Shown: positions 1 through 8,472 of the stretch, piece by piece
Layout of the letters: each line of letters opens with the position of its first letter
Position numbering within the stretch: the first letter of the stretch is position 1
Origin: Halobacteroidaceae bacterium
GTDB taxonomy: Bacteria; Bacillota; Halanaerobiia; B1SED10-174
DNA: 38,715 nucleotides
NCBI GenBank assembly: GCA_003551665.1
Contig: PUNE01000090.1
Coordinates: 1 to 38,715 of the forward strand
Direction of reading: 5' to 3'
Position numbers and translations under genes: made by a program
The notes under the pieces: model-generated
Database searches by the model: none
Seen by the model: the letters and a program-made list of their open reading frames with translations, nothing else
What the model was told of the DNA's origin: nothing

Positions 1-519
1 ACCTACACAGTTACATTTTCCCAGCCTGATAATGGAAGTTTAACCGCCGCAGTTGATGGAGACCCAATAGACAGCGGTGCCGGGGTAGAAGCAGGTAAGG
101 ATGTAGTATTCACTGCTGATCCGGATCCTGGCTACGAGGTAAGCAGCTGGACATTGAACGGGTCAATAGTCGAAGGTGAGGAAGATGTAACCTACACCTA
201 TGAGGACCTGGATCAGGATATAGAAGTGGAAGTGGTGCTGGAGTTAGAGGTAACAGGAATATCAGTAACCACGCAGCCTATGTTGGAATATAACGAGGGA
301 GACGAACTGGATTTAAGTGATCTGGTAGTGGAGTTAAGCTGGTCGGATGGGACGAGTGAGCAGGTAAACTATGCTGACTTTGGTGATAACGATTTGGCTG
401 CAGATCCAGATGCGGGTACTGTGCTGACGGTGGAAGAGCACGATGGTGAAACAGTAACCATAACCCATGGTGCAAGCGGAGAAAAGGGTGAAACTGGCCC
501 CCTTGTGGTGGATAATTAA
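1..519 (+). CDS. C-terminal part of a secreted surface protein with Ig-like/bacterial repeat domains (5' end outside window)
   Basis: The reading frame is open from base 1 to the TAA at 517-519 (172 residues), so the start lies upstream of the window. Residues 1-80 or so resemble a bacterial surface repeat of the InlB-B/Big-9 kind: alternating beta strands, a PDPGYEVSSWTLNG stretch and a closing DLDQDIEVEVVLE. The next roughly 90 residues look like a bacterial Ig-like domain with the usual opening (GISVTTQP followed by YNEGDELDLSDLVVELSWSDG). The composition is acidic, cysteine-free and rich in T, V and G, as in exported adhesin or S-layer-associated proteins. No LPXTG motif or membrane tail follows, so any anchoring must come from the missing N-terminal part. 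The domain assignment is by pattern only; function beyond 'cell surface' is unknown. Confidence 0.75.
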   Translation, partial: TYTVTFSQPDNGSLTAAVDGDPIDSGAGVEAGKDVVFTADPDPGYEVSSWTLNGSIVEGEEDVTYTYEDLDQDIEVEVVLELEVTGISVTTQPMLEYNEGDELDLSDLVVELSWSDGTSEQVNYADFGDNDLAADPDAGTVLTVEEHDGETVTITHGASGEKGETGPLVVDN

Positions 520-649
520 GTTAGTGAAACTTTATAACTATTTTTTCCTAAAAAGGAAATGAATTGGGTATAAAAAAATATTTGTAGTTTTTCCGAGATT
601 AAATTGGGGAAACGCTTATAATCCTTGATCATTTAATTTTACAAAAGAA

Positions 650-680
650 AACCCCTGGGAAAGCAAAAAACCCAGGGGTT
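650..680 (+). terminator. Hairpin terminator after the surface protein
   Basis: A perfect 10-bp stem, AACCCCTGGG (650-659) with CCCAGGGGTT (671-680), around an A-rich 11-nt loop. It is followed by a weak T-containing tail (AACAATTTTA). It sits 130 bp after the surface-protein stop and just before the next promoter. The poor U-tract lowers confidence. Confidence 0.55.
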
Positions 681-707
681 AACAATTTTACAGATTAATA
701 CTTTAAA

Positions 708-737
708 TTGTTTCTTATTGGGGAAAAATGGTATAAT
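708..737 (+). promoter_or_regulatory. Sigma-A-type promoter for the metalloprotease-like gene
   Basis: TTGTTT (708-713), an 18-bp spacer and a perfect TATAAT (732-737). The predicted start of transcription is near 744, about 27 nt before the AGGAG ribosome binding site at 771-775. Confidence 0.6.
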
Positions 738-782
738 TAACATGCTTTTTGCTGATAATTTTGAAACCCGAGGAGAATTAAA

Positions 783-1766
783 TTGCCCAAACTCCAATTA
801 TTTTTAATCTTGATTTTGATTATTTTTTTCGCGGTTTTAATTAACGGTGTTGTCCATGAAGCAGGCCACGGTTTGTTTGCTCTCCTTTTTGGAGGCGAAA
901 TAAACTACATCCAGCCATTTTTTTTCCTTGGCAATCCTCACATTTCCTATTCCGATTTAAGCATGCTTGGGTTCTGGGAAAGAGCTCTTGTAATCGCAGG
1001 AGGAGCCTTACTTCCAATAATGCTAGGTATCCTGGGGATTTTTATGGTTCCCATGCGCAAATTAAGTCCCGGAGTTGGCTTTTCCTTTGCGGCAATTATT
1101 TTCTCCTTTCTCTGTCAGGCCCTTGCCTGGATCGTTATCCCGGTTTTTTACTTATTCCGAGGTGGTTTTCAGGGGGACGACGTTATAGCCTTTATTGAAC
1201 ATACAGGGGCTCATCCCATTCTTGTCAGTATTTCTGCCCTTTTGGTTTTCTCTTTTTGTGCCTGGATTTTTTTCCGGAATACAGGTTTTTTTAACCTGGC
1301 CAGAGCTTTGCATGGAAAAGAAACCCCCAACACAAAAATTTATAGAAGAAACTTTCTAAATAACCTATCTCTTGGAGCCTGGGTTTTTCTCATTATTGTC
1401 CTTTCAGTTTTTTCTGTAGCCCATATGGCTCCCGTTGATGAAAGAGGAATTGACGTTAGTTTTTCCGCCCAAACTTTGGACGCCGTGGTTATTTTAGAGA
1501 GTTTTGTCCTGGAAGAGGAGGAAAAGAAAACCCTGGTTTTCAATTATTATTTCCAGGTGGAGCGGGGAAACTTTAGCCTGGCAGTTGTTGATCCCGGGGG
1601 AGAGGTAATTAAAGATGAGAGTTATACCGGATACAACATGAGGATCAGGAGTAACCCCTTAGAATTAAAGCTTTATGGGCCCGGAGAATGGAAAATTGAG
1701 TTTAGGGGAACTGCAGAAGAAATTAAATTTGAGTTATCCTACTGGATCAAAGAAGAAAGCCCCTGA
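783..1766 (+). CDS. Integral membrane zinc metalloprotease-like protein (M50/HExxH) with an extracytoplasmic C-terminal domain
   Basis: TTG start 7 nt after AGGAG (771-775); 327 aa. The first hydrophobic helix carries HEAGH at residues 25-29, a zinc-binding HExxH motif embedded in a membrane segment as in site-2/M50 peptidases (and in the related, often non-proteolytic, M50B-like membrane proteins). Further membrane segments fall at about 66-90, 97-123, 145-165 and 197-215. The last 110 residues or so are soluble and beta-rich, most likely outside the membrane. A typical M50 third ligand motif (NxxPxxxLDG) is not evident, and no PDZ domain is seen, so proteolysis is not assured. The gene has its own promoter and appears monocistronic. 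Substrate unknown. Confidence 0.65.
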   Translation: MPKLQLFLILILIIFFAVLINGVVHEAGHGLFALLFGGEINYIQPFFFLGNPHISYSDLSMLGFWERALVIAGGALLPIMLGILGIFMVPMRKLSPGVGFSFAAIIFSFLCQALAWIVIPVFYLFRGGFQGDDVIAFIEHTGAHPILVSISALLVFSFCAWIFFRNTGFFNLARALHGKETPNTKIYRRNFLNNLSLGAWVFLIIVLSVFSVAHMAPVDERGIDVSFSAQTLDAVVILESFVLEEEEKKTLVFNYYFQVERGNFSLAVVDPGGEVIKDESYTGYNMRIRSNPLELKLYGPGEWKIEFRGTAEEIKFELSYWIKEESP

Positions 1767-1815
1767 TACCTTAGAAAAAAGGTGCCCTTGGGTTTCCCCA
1801 GTCCCTGGGTTCTAC

Positions 1816-1844
1816 TTGACAAGAAAACCAATTTAAGATATATA
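1816..1844 (+). promoter_or_regulatory. Sigma-A-type promoter for the FmdB-family gene
   Basis: A perfect -35 TTGACA (1816-1821), a 17-bp spacer and TATATA (1839-1844), within an alternating AT run that offers further -10 registers up to 1850. It lies about 45 bp upstream of the FmdB-family start codon. Confidence 0.65.
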
Positions 1845-1891
1845 TATTATGTATGGGAATAAATAGATATGAATATTTGGAGGGAAAGTAG

Positions 1892-2116
1892 ATGCCAACA
1901 TACGAGTACCGTTGCCAGAAATGTGGAGACTTTGAAATAATCCAGTCCATGGCGGATGATGCTCTCACCGAATGTCCTGAATGTGGAAATTCAGTGAAAA
2001 GGTTAATCAGTAAGCCCGCCGTTATCTTTAATGGTTCCGGGTTTTATTCCACCGATTACTCTGGAAGCAAAAATGGGGAAAGCAATAAAGGAAAAACAAA
2101 GGATAAATCAGCATAG
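1892..2116 (+). CDS. FmdB-family putative regulatory zinc-ribbon protein
   Basis: 74 aa, ATG start after a GGAGGG site (1880-1885). It begins MPTYEYRCQKCG, the hallmark of the FmdB/CxxC_CXXC_SSSS zinc-ribbon family. Metal ligands are C8-C11 and C28-C31. The Ser/Gly/Lys-rich tail (about residues 48-74) is typical and probably disordered. FmdB-like proteins were named for a supposed role in regulating a formamidase operon; their general role is unknown. It lies just upstream of fdhD but is separated from it by a terminator, so the two are probably transcribed separately or with read-through only. Confidence 0.85.
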   Translation: MPTYEYRCQKCGDFEIIQSMADDALTECPECGNSVKRLISKPAVIFNGSGFYSTDYSGSKNGESNKGKTKDKSA

Positions 2117-2143
2117 TTCCTGCCCTGCAGGGACTATTTTTTT
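2114..2143 (+). terminator. Rho-independent terminator overlapping the FmdB-family stop codon
   Basis: A 10-bp stem TAGTTCCTGC (2114-2123) / GCAGGGACTA (2127-2136) with one G-U pair, a 3-nt loop and seven Ts (2137-2143). The left arm starts with the TAG stop codon itself. The fdhD ribosome binding site follows immediately. Confidence 0.8.
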
Positions 2144-2158
2144 ACAGGAGGGCTTAAG

Positions 2159-2950
2159 TTGAATAACTCTCTCTGGAAAAATTTTGAGATCAAAAAACTA
2201 AAAAAGGGAGCCCTGGAAAGCGTTGAGGATAATGTAGTTCAAGAGAGCCCTTTAACCATTATGCTCAACGGGTTTGAAATTCTGACCCTGCAGATGTCGC
2301 CCCAATATCAGGAAGAACTGGCAACAGGTTTTTTAACTGGAGAAGGTTTTATTGAAGGTCCCCGGGAAATCAGTGGATTTAAATTCAACTCCGACCGCAC
2401 TGTAATTGACGTAAAAACTACTGATGGGAAAAGTCCGGATCTTTCCCGCATGGGAAAAAGGGTTATGTCCAGCGGATGTGGTCGTGGTTTTACCTTCAGC
2501 AGCCAGAAACAACGCGAAAAAGTAACCCCCCTTGCGGGGGGACCGGTTTTTTTGGCCACGATATTTCTGAAATTAATGGAAGCCATGGAGAAAGAGGGAG
2601 ATATTTTTTCCCGAACGGGGGGAACTCACTCTGCTGCCCTGGGAGATGAAAGAGGCACCCTCTTATTTGCGTGTGAAGATATTGGCCGCCATAATGCAGT
2701 GGACAAGGTAGTGGGTTGGGCCTTATTAAAAGACATTGCTCTTGCCGACAAAATACTTCTTTGCAGTGGTAGGATTTCCTCGGAGATGGTAACCAAGGCC
2801 TTAATTAACAGGGTTCCGGTAATCGTTTCCCGTTCTGCGCCCACAAGCCAGGGTGTAGAGAGGGCCCGGGATTTCAACCTGACTCTTGTTGGTTTTTGCC
2901 GTGGGTCTCGTTTTAACCTGTATACCGGGGAAGAAAGGGTTAAACTTTAA
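2159..2950 (+). CDS. fdhD: FdhD, sulfur carrier/sulfurtransferase for formate dehydrogenase activation
   Basis: TTG start after CAGGAGGG (2145-2152), 263 aa. FdhD passes sulfur from a cysteine desulfurase to the bis-MGD molybdenum or tungsten cofactor and is needed for active formate dehydrogenases; it acts in the cytoplasm. Family marks visible here are the N-terminal ESPLTIMLNG segment, LATGFLTGEGFI, the SSGCGRG loop with the single active-site Cys107 (E. coli has a CxxC pair here), TGGTHSAAL, and the CEDIGRHNAVDKVVGWAL signature. No formate dehydrogenase is in the window, so it must act on an enzyme encoded elsewhere. Its last 11 bp overlap the convergent ATPase gene. Confidence 0.95.
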   Translation: MNNSLWKNFEIKKLKKGALESVEDNVVQESPLTIMLNGFEILTLQMSPQYQEELATGFLTGEGFIEGPREISGFKFNSDRTVIDVKTTDGKSPDLSRMGKRVMSSGCGRGFTFSSQKQREKVTPLAGGPVFLATIFLKLMEAMEKEGDIFSRTGGTHSAALGDERGTLLFACEDIGRHNAVDKVVGWALLKDIALADKILLCSGRISSEMVTKALINRVPVIVSRSAPTSQGVERARDFNLTLVGFCRGSRFNLYTGEERVKL

Positions 2951-4655
2951 CCCGGAGTGTCCGCAGCCTGTTCAGGGCTGCAGCTATTTCCAGCGGCCGG
3001 GGACGGGCATAGTTGCCCTGGGGCTGGTTGGGGAAGGGTGAGGCCATTTCCAGACCCTGGTCCTCCAGTTTTTGTTCGATAATTTCCAGGATTTCACCCA
3101 GGGTTTTCTTTCCGTCAATCAGGTTTTCCCGCAGGGCAAAAAATATCAGGTCACCGATTGCCCTGGTCTGGCTGGGGTCGACAATTTGCTCGACATTATG
3201 CAGATCAATGTTTTCCGTACCGAATTGAATGGCCTCGTCCGAACGGGATTTTATTTTCACTTTTTTTCCCTTGCGGGGGTTTAAGCTTTCCGGCTGGGGT
3301 TTTCTCTTTAAGACCTGGCCGAATTTTTCTCCTCCTTCTTCCTGGCGCATTGTCTGGTATTCACTGGCAATAGAGCGTGCTTCAATGGAAACGTCTCTGG
3401 CCTTATATTCGTCCATCATTATTACAGTGTCTGCAACATCAAAATAATCTCCGGAACCACCGATAACCAGGATTGTTGATACGCCAAGGTCAGTATATAG
3501 CTGCTGGACCTTGTCGATAAAAGGGGTTATTGGTTCTTTATTTTTGGCAACAAGTTTCTGCATCCGCATATCTCGAATCATGAAGTTAGTAGCCGAGGTA
3601 TCTTCGTCCATGAGGAGGACCCGAGCTCCCGCCTCCAGCCCCTCCAGAATATTGGCAGCCTGGGAGGTGCTTCCACTGGCTTCATCAGAACAGAAGGAAT
3701 TGGTGTCCTGCCCATAGGGCAGGTTGTTTATAAAGGGGGTAATATTAACCCTTTCAACTCTGCGGCCATCTTCGGCGCGGATTTTCAGGGCCCCGGGGGT
3801 AGTAACAACCTGTTCTCTTCCATCTTGGGGAATATGATTGTAAACGCTGCGCTCAAGAGCTCTTAATAGGGTTGATTTTCCGTGGTAACCCCCTCCCACG
3901 ATCAGAGTTATTCCCTCGGGAATACCCATTCCTTTTATGTTCCCGGCATGGGGAGGAGATAGTTCTACTTCAAGAGAGGGAGGGGAGCTAAAAGCAACTG
4001 CTTCTTTTTGGGGCAGGGGACGCTGATCGATGCCGCTGCGCCGGGGTAAAATTGAACCATTGGCAATGAAGGCGATTAAACCTTTTTCTTTCAATTCTTT
4101 TCGCATAGCATCCTGGTCCTCAGCAACCTGTATATGTTTTACCAGGGGGTTACGGTCCAGGGACTTGAAAAACAGGGCTGCTTCGACCAGTTGAGGGATT
4201 TCTTCCAGGAGCATTTCTTCTGCCTGCCTGCCCAGGACTCGCCTTCCTCTGGCCGGAAGGCCTAGGAAAAGTCGGGCCTCAACTTCCTGGAGTGATACCC
4301 GAACGCTGCTCCGTTCAAGGATTTCCTGGCCGGGGTTGTCCACAGCTACCAGGCCGCTTTTGCCGGTTCCCCGCCTCCCTTTACATATTTTTTTGATTTT
4401 CTGGTGGAGAGCTCGAGTCAGGTAATCATTAAGGGCGACATTGCGGATTTTGGGTTTGTAAGTGGCTTCGGGGAAACCAGCTCTTTTTTGATCTATTTTT
4501 ACCGCTACCTGGGAAGGCCCGGCAAATGGGTCTCCCTGGACGTAATAAAATTCAAGCTCAAAATCGGGAAACTGGAAGGTTTTGCCCTGGAGGTCTTTGT
4601 ATGCTTTGTAACCTTTGCCGTCAATTCTGGTCAGTATCTTTTTTAACTTCTCCAA
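2940..4655 (-). CDS. ABC-class P-loop ATPase of the PF09818 family
   Basis: 571 aa read leftward from a TTG at 4653-4655, with AAGGAG about 10 nt upstream. It has a Walker A (GGGYHGKST, about 254-262), a signature-like SDEASGSTSQA stretch (about 323-333) and Walker B (VLLMDEDTSATN, about 346-357). The N-terminal 240 residues and the C-terminal 150 residues match the architecture of the predicted ABC-class ATPase family, a soluble single-domain protein not linked to any permease. Its cellular function is not established. It converges on fdhD (11-bp overlap at the 3' ends) and is divergent from the GNAT fusion gene, with about 60 bp between the starts. Confidence 0.85.
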   Translation of the reverse strand: MEKLKKILTRIDGKGYKAYKDLQGKTFQFPDFELEFYYVQGDPFAGPSQVAVKIDQKRAGFPEATYKPKIRNVALNDYLTRALHQKIKKICKGRRGTGKSGLVAVDNPGQEILERSSVRVSLQEVEARLFLGLPARGRRVLGRQAEEMLLEEIPQLVEAALFFKSLDRNPLVKHIQVAEDQDAMRKELKEKGLIAFIANGSILPRRSGIDQRPLPQKEAVAFSSPPSLEVELSPPHAGNIKGMGIPEGITLIVGGGYHGKSTLLRALERSVYNHIPQDGREQVVTTPGALKIRAEDGRRVERVNITPFINNLPYGQDTNSFCSDEASGSTSQAANILEGLEAGARVLLMDEDTSATNFMIRDMRMQKLVAKNKEPITPFIDKVQQLYTDLGVSTILVIGGSGDYFDVADTVIMMDEYKARDVSIEARSIASEYQTMRQEEGGEKFGQVLKRKPQPESLNPRKGKKVKIKSRSDEAIQFGTENIDLHNVEQIVDPSQTRAIGDLIFFALRENLIDGKKTLGEILEIIEQKLEDQGLEMASPFPNQPQGNYARPRPLEIAAALNRLRTLRVKV

Positions 4656-4715
4656 TGCTATCCCGCTCCTTTCCGGTTATTGCTATTTAAAAATATATCA
4701 TAAAGGATTGCATAA

Positions 4716-7700
4716 ATGCAAAGTTTAGTAAAGGAATCAGTCCATCCTCCGGCGAAAAACAATTTACTGCATTATTGGCATAAGGGGGTTTATATTTTGG
4801 AAATCAAAAGATACCGGGATGAAGATGCCCAGAAACTGGCTGACCATATTAATGGTAGTGACAAGGCCTGGCCGGGAAGCGGCTTTACCCACGGCGTTCC
4901 TTTTACTGCCGACTTAATCAGAGAATGGATGGAAGAAGATGACTGGGAGGTATATCTGGCCTGGGAAAAAGATGAAATTGCCGGGTACTCTTCCCTGACC
5001 TGTATTGATGGTAAAAAGAAAACTGCCTATGTACCACTGTTGAATGTCCATCCCGATTTTCACGGGGGCGGTTACGGGCGCAGGCTGCTTTTCAAGTGTG
5101 TTCAACGGGCAATTGAAGGAAAATACCATCGCCTGGACCTCCATACCTGGCCTTCCAACCGCAAGGCCATTCCCCTTTATAAAAAGATGGGTTTTTTCTG
5201 GAACCCGGAGACTTCAGTTCACATGGTGAATTATCTGCCCCTGATTTTACAGAACCCTCTCATCAGGGAAATAATTGATTCCCGGGAGTGGTATGGTTTT
5301 CTGCAGCGTTCGTTTGATCTTTGTGAAGATGTAGAAACCTGGGAGGGAGTGGAGGTTTTCAATTACCGCTGGACCTGGGATAAAGAATACCTGCTGGTTC
5401 GGATTGACCGGAAGGCAGAAAAAATTGTAAATATTGAAACACCTTCCTTTTCCATTGGTCTATCCCTGCGGCGGCAGAAAAACCCCCTGAATATAGAAAA
5501 TTCCCTTTACTGGAGGGTGAGCAAGGACAGGGAAGAAACCCCCGTTTTTATCAGCTACAGCGGGGATGATCCCTTCTGGCCTTCGGGGAAGGTGCCTGTC
5601 CGGGCCCGGGAATGGGAGGATGAAGAGGAATTCAGGCCTGCTCCAGACCTGGAGATTCCAGGAGGAACCAAGACTTCTGTTTTGAACGCCAATGTTTTCT
5701 GGCATAACCATCTCCTGGAGATGGGGATTGGGCTGGAATTAAACCAGGTTTTAAAGGTTTCTTCTCCCGAAGAGTTGATTGAGGTTAAACCCGGCGAACG
5801 AAGAGAAATATGGTTTAACCTGGAAAATATGCTGGACAGGGAGCTTGTTGGGGACTTAAAAATACTCGGTTCTTCTCAACTGGAAGTTATCCTCCCCGAA
5901 TCGGATATTGAAATCGAGCCTCGTGGCAAAGGAGGTATCAGGGCCTTTTTGCTGGGTAAAGAAAAAGGCCTGGCCCGGCTGGATATGGTTCTTACCTACC
6001 GCCAGGGGGAAGAATATTTTCAGACCATCCCCTGGAAGGGAGAAGCACTGGTCAGGGAAGGGGGAGAATTGTTTACAGGGGAGGTAAACAATAGCACCTG
6101 GATGGTAAATGATTCCCTGGCCTTGAAAATAGAAGGAGGCAGGACCAGGGTCCTGGATAAAACCCGGAATGTTTCTCTTCTGAACATGGAAATAATGGAG
6201 TGGGGCCTTCCTTTTAACCCAGAACTTTTCCACCAGAAGGATTTCCAGCACCGGGTCGAAGGGGACCGGGTTCTGGTCAGTGTAGAGCGTTCTGAGCCTT
6301 ACCGAATGCGACTGACAAAGAAAATTTCCCTGGCTGGAGCAGAGATCTTTACAGATTACGAACTGGAAAATCTTTCGGATTCCCGGGAAAAGGTAACACT
6401 CCTTCCCCGGAACAGTATCAGTGGAGAATCTATCCAGAAAGTTGTTTTACCTCTGCGGGAGGGATTATTGCACGAGGATTATGATCCCCAGGTTTTCCCG
6501 GGTTATTTTGACCTTTCCGGTCCTGCAGATTCTTTTGCGGGGCTGTGGCAGGCATTTGAAGGAGAGGATAAGGTTATTGGAATGGTAATGCCCACAGGCC
6601 AGGGAACTGTTGAAGTCCTGGGCAACAACCTTCTCCGGCAAAAACAGGTCCATGAAATTGACGGTTTCTCCCAAAAAACCTTCCCGGGCCCTTCCTTTTA
6701 TGTGGGAGAGGGGGACTGGAAAAAGGTTGCCAGATTAGCAGAAAAATTGGAATGGCCCAGGGTTCAGGGTCCTCTCAAAAAAATGGGAGAACCGGGTTGG
6801 GACGGGAACATTCCTTTAATTAAGGATGGTAAGGGCTCTGCTGTTATTCATAATAGTTATCCCGGGATGAGGAAAGCACTTTTGCATATGGAATTTGAAG
6901 CTCCAGAAGGCCTGGAACCGGACCAGGATTCCGCCAGAGTATTCCTGGAGGAACGCCGGGGATATAGATTGAAGCTGGACTGGAAAGAAGTCAAAACCAG
7001 TCCAGGTATATATGGTCTCAAGACTTTTTATCGCTTGAGAGGGTGGCAAAAGGAAAAATTTCTCCCTCTGGTGGTAACTTCAAGCAGGGATTCTTTGGTG
7101 TCAGAAAAGAAGGGTTCCTGCTGGAAAATAGAAAATGGCGATCTCAGTTTCAGTGTTGATCCAAATTTCGCGGGGACCCTGTATTCTCTCAAGTTCAAAG
7201 GGGAAGAGGTTTTAGCCTCTCCTCATCCTGAGCCAGGAACCATGGAGTGGATGTACCCCTGGTTTGGCGGTGTTGGTCCAACCCTTGCTCTAAAACAGAG
7301 AAGCAGTTACCCGGGTTACCTTTCCAAGGAGAAATTTACGGATCGTTGGGTGGAGATAAAAACACCCAGCGGCCTGAACTGGCAGGGAGTGGCAATGGAC
7401 ATTGATCCCGAACGGGAAGAATTTAGGGGTCTGAAAATAACCATAAGCTACCTCACCCTTCCCCAGATACCTGTTCTTGCGGTTAAGTTCCAAATCCAAA
7501 ACGAAACCCGCTATAGTTTCCCGATAAATCCCCGCCTGATCCTTTTCCCCAATAGCGACTATCTTCCGGAGGGATCAGAATTAGAGGCCGCAAAAGGAGA
7601 CAGAATCAGAAGACGGGTTTTAAGGGAACTCGAAGGTGCTGCGGATAGGCTGGACTGGTGTTCCCTGCAGGGAAAAGAAAAAATGATCCTTGCAGCGGGC

Positions 7701-7898
7701 CCTGAAACCGGAATTGACTTCAGGGAAATCCCGGATCCCTACCAGTATATTTTAAGTTTTTCCTATCCGGGCTTGAAAATCCTGGGTCCCCGGGAGGAGT
7801 TATCCTTAAAGCTCCTGGGCTTTTGGGGGGAAAAACAGGAACCGGGTTATTTTTTCCATTCCCTGGCAGATGAATTCAATATTTTGGAGGATAACTAA
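4716..7898 (+). CDS. GNAT acetyltransferase fused to a very large beta-rich domain of unknown function
   Basis: 1060 aa. Residues about 28-170 form a GNAT N-acetyltransferase domain: LEIKRYRDEDAQKLADHI opens it, and the acetyl-CoA loop is VHPDFHGGGYGRRLL followed by HTWPSNRKAIPLYKKMGF. About 870 residues of beta-strand-rich sequence follow, with repeated sandwich-like stretches (for example EVKPGERREIWFNLEN at about 360 and FEVDP-like segments near 800). This part looks like the beta-sandwich and mutarotase-like domains that accompany carbohydrate-active or peptidase-like proteins, but I cannot name the family. No signal peptide is present, so it is probably cytoplasmic. Start choice: ATG 4716 has AAAGGA 8 nt upstream; a TTG at 4797 has a stronger AAGGGGG site and begins exactly at the GNAT domain, so the first 27 residues may not be translated. 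Confidence 0.75.
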   Translation: MQSLVKESVHPPAKNNLLHYWHKGVYILEIKRYRDEDAQKLADHINGSDKAWPGSGFTHGVPFTADLIREWMEEDDWEVYLAWEKDEIAGYSSLTCIDGKKKTAYVPLLNVHPDFHGGGYGRRLLFKCVQRAIEGKYHRLDLHTWPSNRKAIPLYKKMGFFWNPETSVHMVNYLPLILQNPLIREIIDSREWYGFLQRSFDLCEDVETWEGVEVFNYRWTWDKEYLLVRIDRKAEKIVNIETPSFSIGLSLRRQKNPLNIENSLYWRVSKDREETPVFISYSGDDPFWPSGKVPVRAREWEDEEEFRPAPDLEIPGGTKTSVLNANVFWHNHLLEMGIGLELNQVLKVSSPEELIEVKPGERREIWFNLENMLDRELVGDLKILGSSQLEVILPESDIEIEPRGKGGIRAFLLGKEKGLARLDMVLTYRQGEEYFQTIPWKGEALVREGGELFTGEVNNSTWMVNDSLALKIEGGRTRVLDKTRNVSLLNMEIMEWGLPFNPELFHQKDFQHRVEGDRVLVSVERSEPYRMRLTKKISLAGAEIFTDYELENLSDSREKVTLLPRNSISGESIQKVVLPLREGLLHEDYDPQVFPGYFDLSGPADSFAGLWQAFEGEDKVIGMVMPTGQGTVEVLGNNLLRQKQVHEIDGFSQKTFPGPSFYVGEGDWKKVARLAEKLEWPRVQGPLKKMGEPGWDGNIPLIKDGKGSAVIHNSYPGMRKALLHMEFEAPEGLEPDQDSARVFLEERRGYRLKLDWKEVKTSPGIYGLKTFYRLRGWQKEKFLPLVVTSSRDSLVSEKKGSCWKIENGDLSFSVDPNFAGTLYSLKFKGEEVLASPHPEPGTMEWMYPWFGGVGPTLALKQRSSYPGYLSKEKFTDRWVEIKTPSGLNWQGVAMDIDPEREEFRGLKITISYLTLPQIPVLAVKFQIQNETRYSFPINPRLILFPNSDYLPEGSELEAAKGDRIRRRVLRELEGAADRLDWCSLQGKEKMILAAGPETGIDFREIPDPYQYILSFSYPGLKILGPREELSLKLLGFWGEKQEPGYFFHSLADEFNILEDN

Positions 7899-7944
7899 AT
7901 CCCCTCCCGAAAGTGGATATTATAAGGGGAAAAAGGAGGCCAAA

Positions 7945-8436
7945 ATGAATAAAACAGTACTGTTAATTTCCACGCTTTTTTTACTTTTAGTTATTTGTTC
8001 CTCAACGGTCCATGCTCTCCATCCCCCCTGGGTAAGGACTCACGGGGGAGAAATTAGCCTGGTGGTGGTTGGGGATAAAGGTATTGTTCTTGGTCTTGAT
8101 TATGGATTAACCTCGGCTATTGCCATTTCAGGTCGGGTGGGAGGTCCATTCAGTCGAATTGGAATTAAGGTTGAGGCCAGACCTGCTCTTGCCGTTATCG
8201 GGGGGGTTGCCCGCAATCAGAAATTTTACCTTGGTTTTAATACCGCCCGCTCCCTTAACGAAGATTTTCTCGGGATCCTGGAGGCTTCACTTGTGACCGA
8301 CGGCCGTGATTTTGCCCTTGAATACCAGCTGGGAGTGCGATACAGTATTAATCCTGGCCTGGACATCAGGGGAGGGATAATTAGCAAAGACCTGGATTTT
8401 CCAAACATCCAGCTTGGTGTAGGCTACATGTTCTAA
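7945..8436 (+). CDS. Small exported beta-rich protein, possibly a small outer-membrane-like beta barrel
   Basis: ATG 7945 follows a perfect AAGGAGG (7933-7939), giving 163 aa. An upstream in-frame extension would overlap the preceding gene and lacks such a site. Residues 1-24 are a clear signal peptide (K3, a hydrophobic core LLISTLFLLLVICSS, then cleavage near VHA-LH). The mature part consists of short alternating hydrophobic/polar strands separated by turns (SLVVVGDKGIVLGLDYGLTS, GISVS-like strands) and ends GVGYMF. A C-terminal Phe after an alternating strand is the usual mark of outer-membrane beta barrels, and would imply a diderm cell. It could equally be a soluble secreted beta protein. 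No family recognised. Confidence 0.7.
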   Translation: MNKTVLLISTLFLLLVICSSTVHALHPPWVRTHGGEISLVVVGDKGIVLGLDYGLTSAIAISGRVGGPFSRIGIKVEARPALAVIGGVARNQKFYLGFNTARSLNEDFLGILEASLVTDGRDFALEYQLGVRYSINPGLDIRGGIISKDLDFPNIQLGVGYMF

Positions 8437-8472
8437 TTCGTGAATTCGACGAAAAAACGGAGGCGAAGTTCC

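Noticed and set aside
7870-7944. Upstream start for the exported beta-rich protein
   Set aside because: It would overlap the preceding gene and lacks a ribosome site, while ATG 7945 has AAGGAGG and starts a clean signal peptide.
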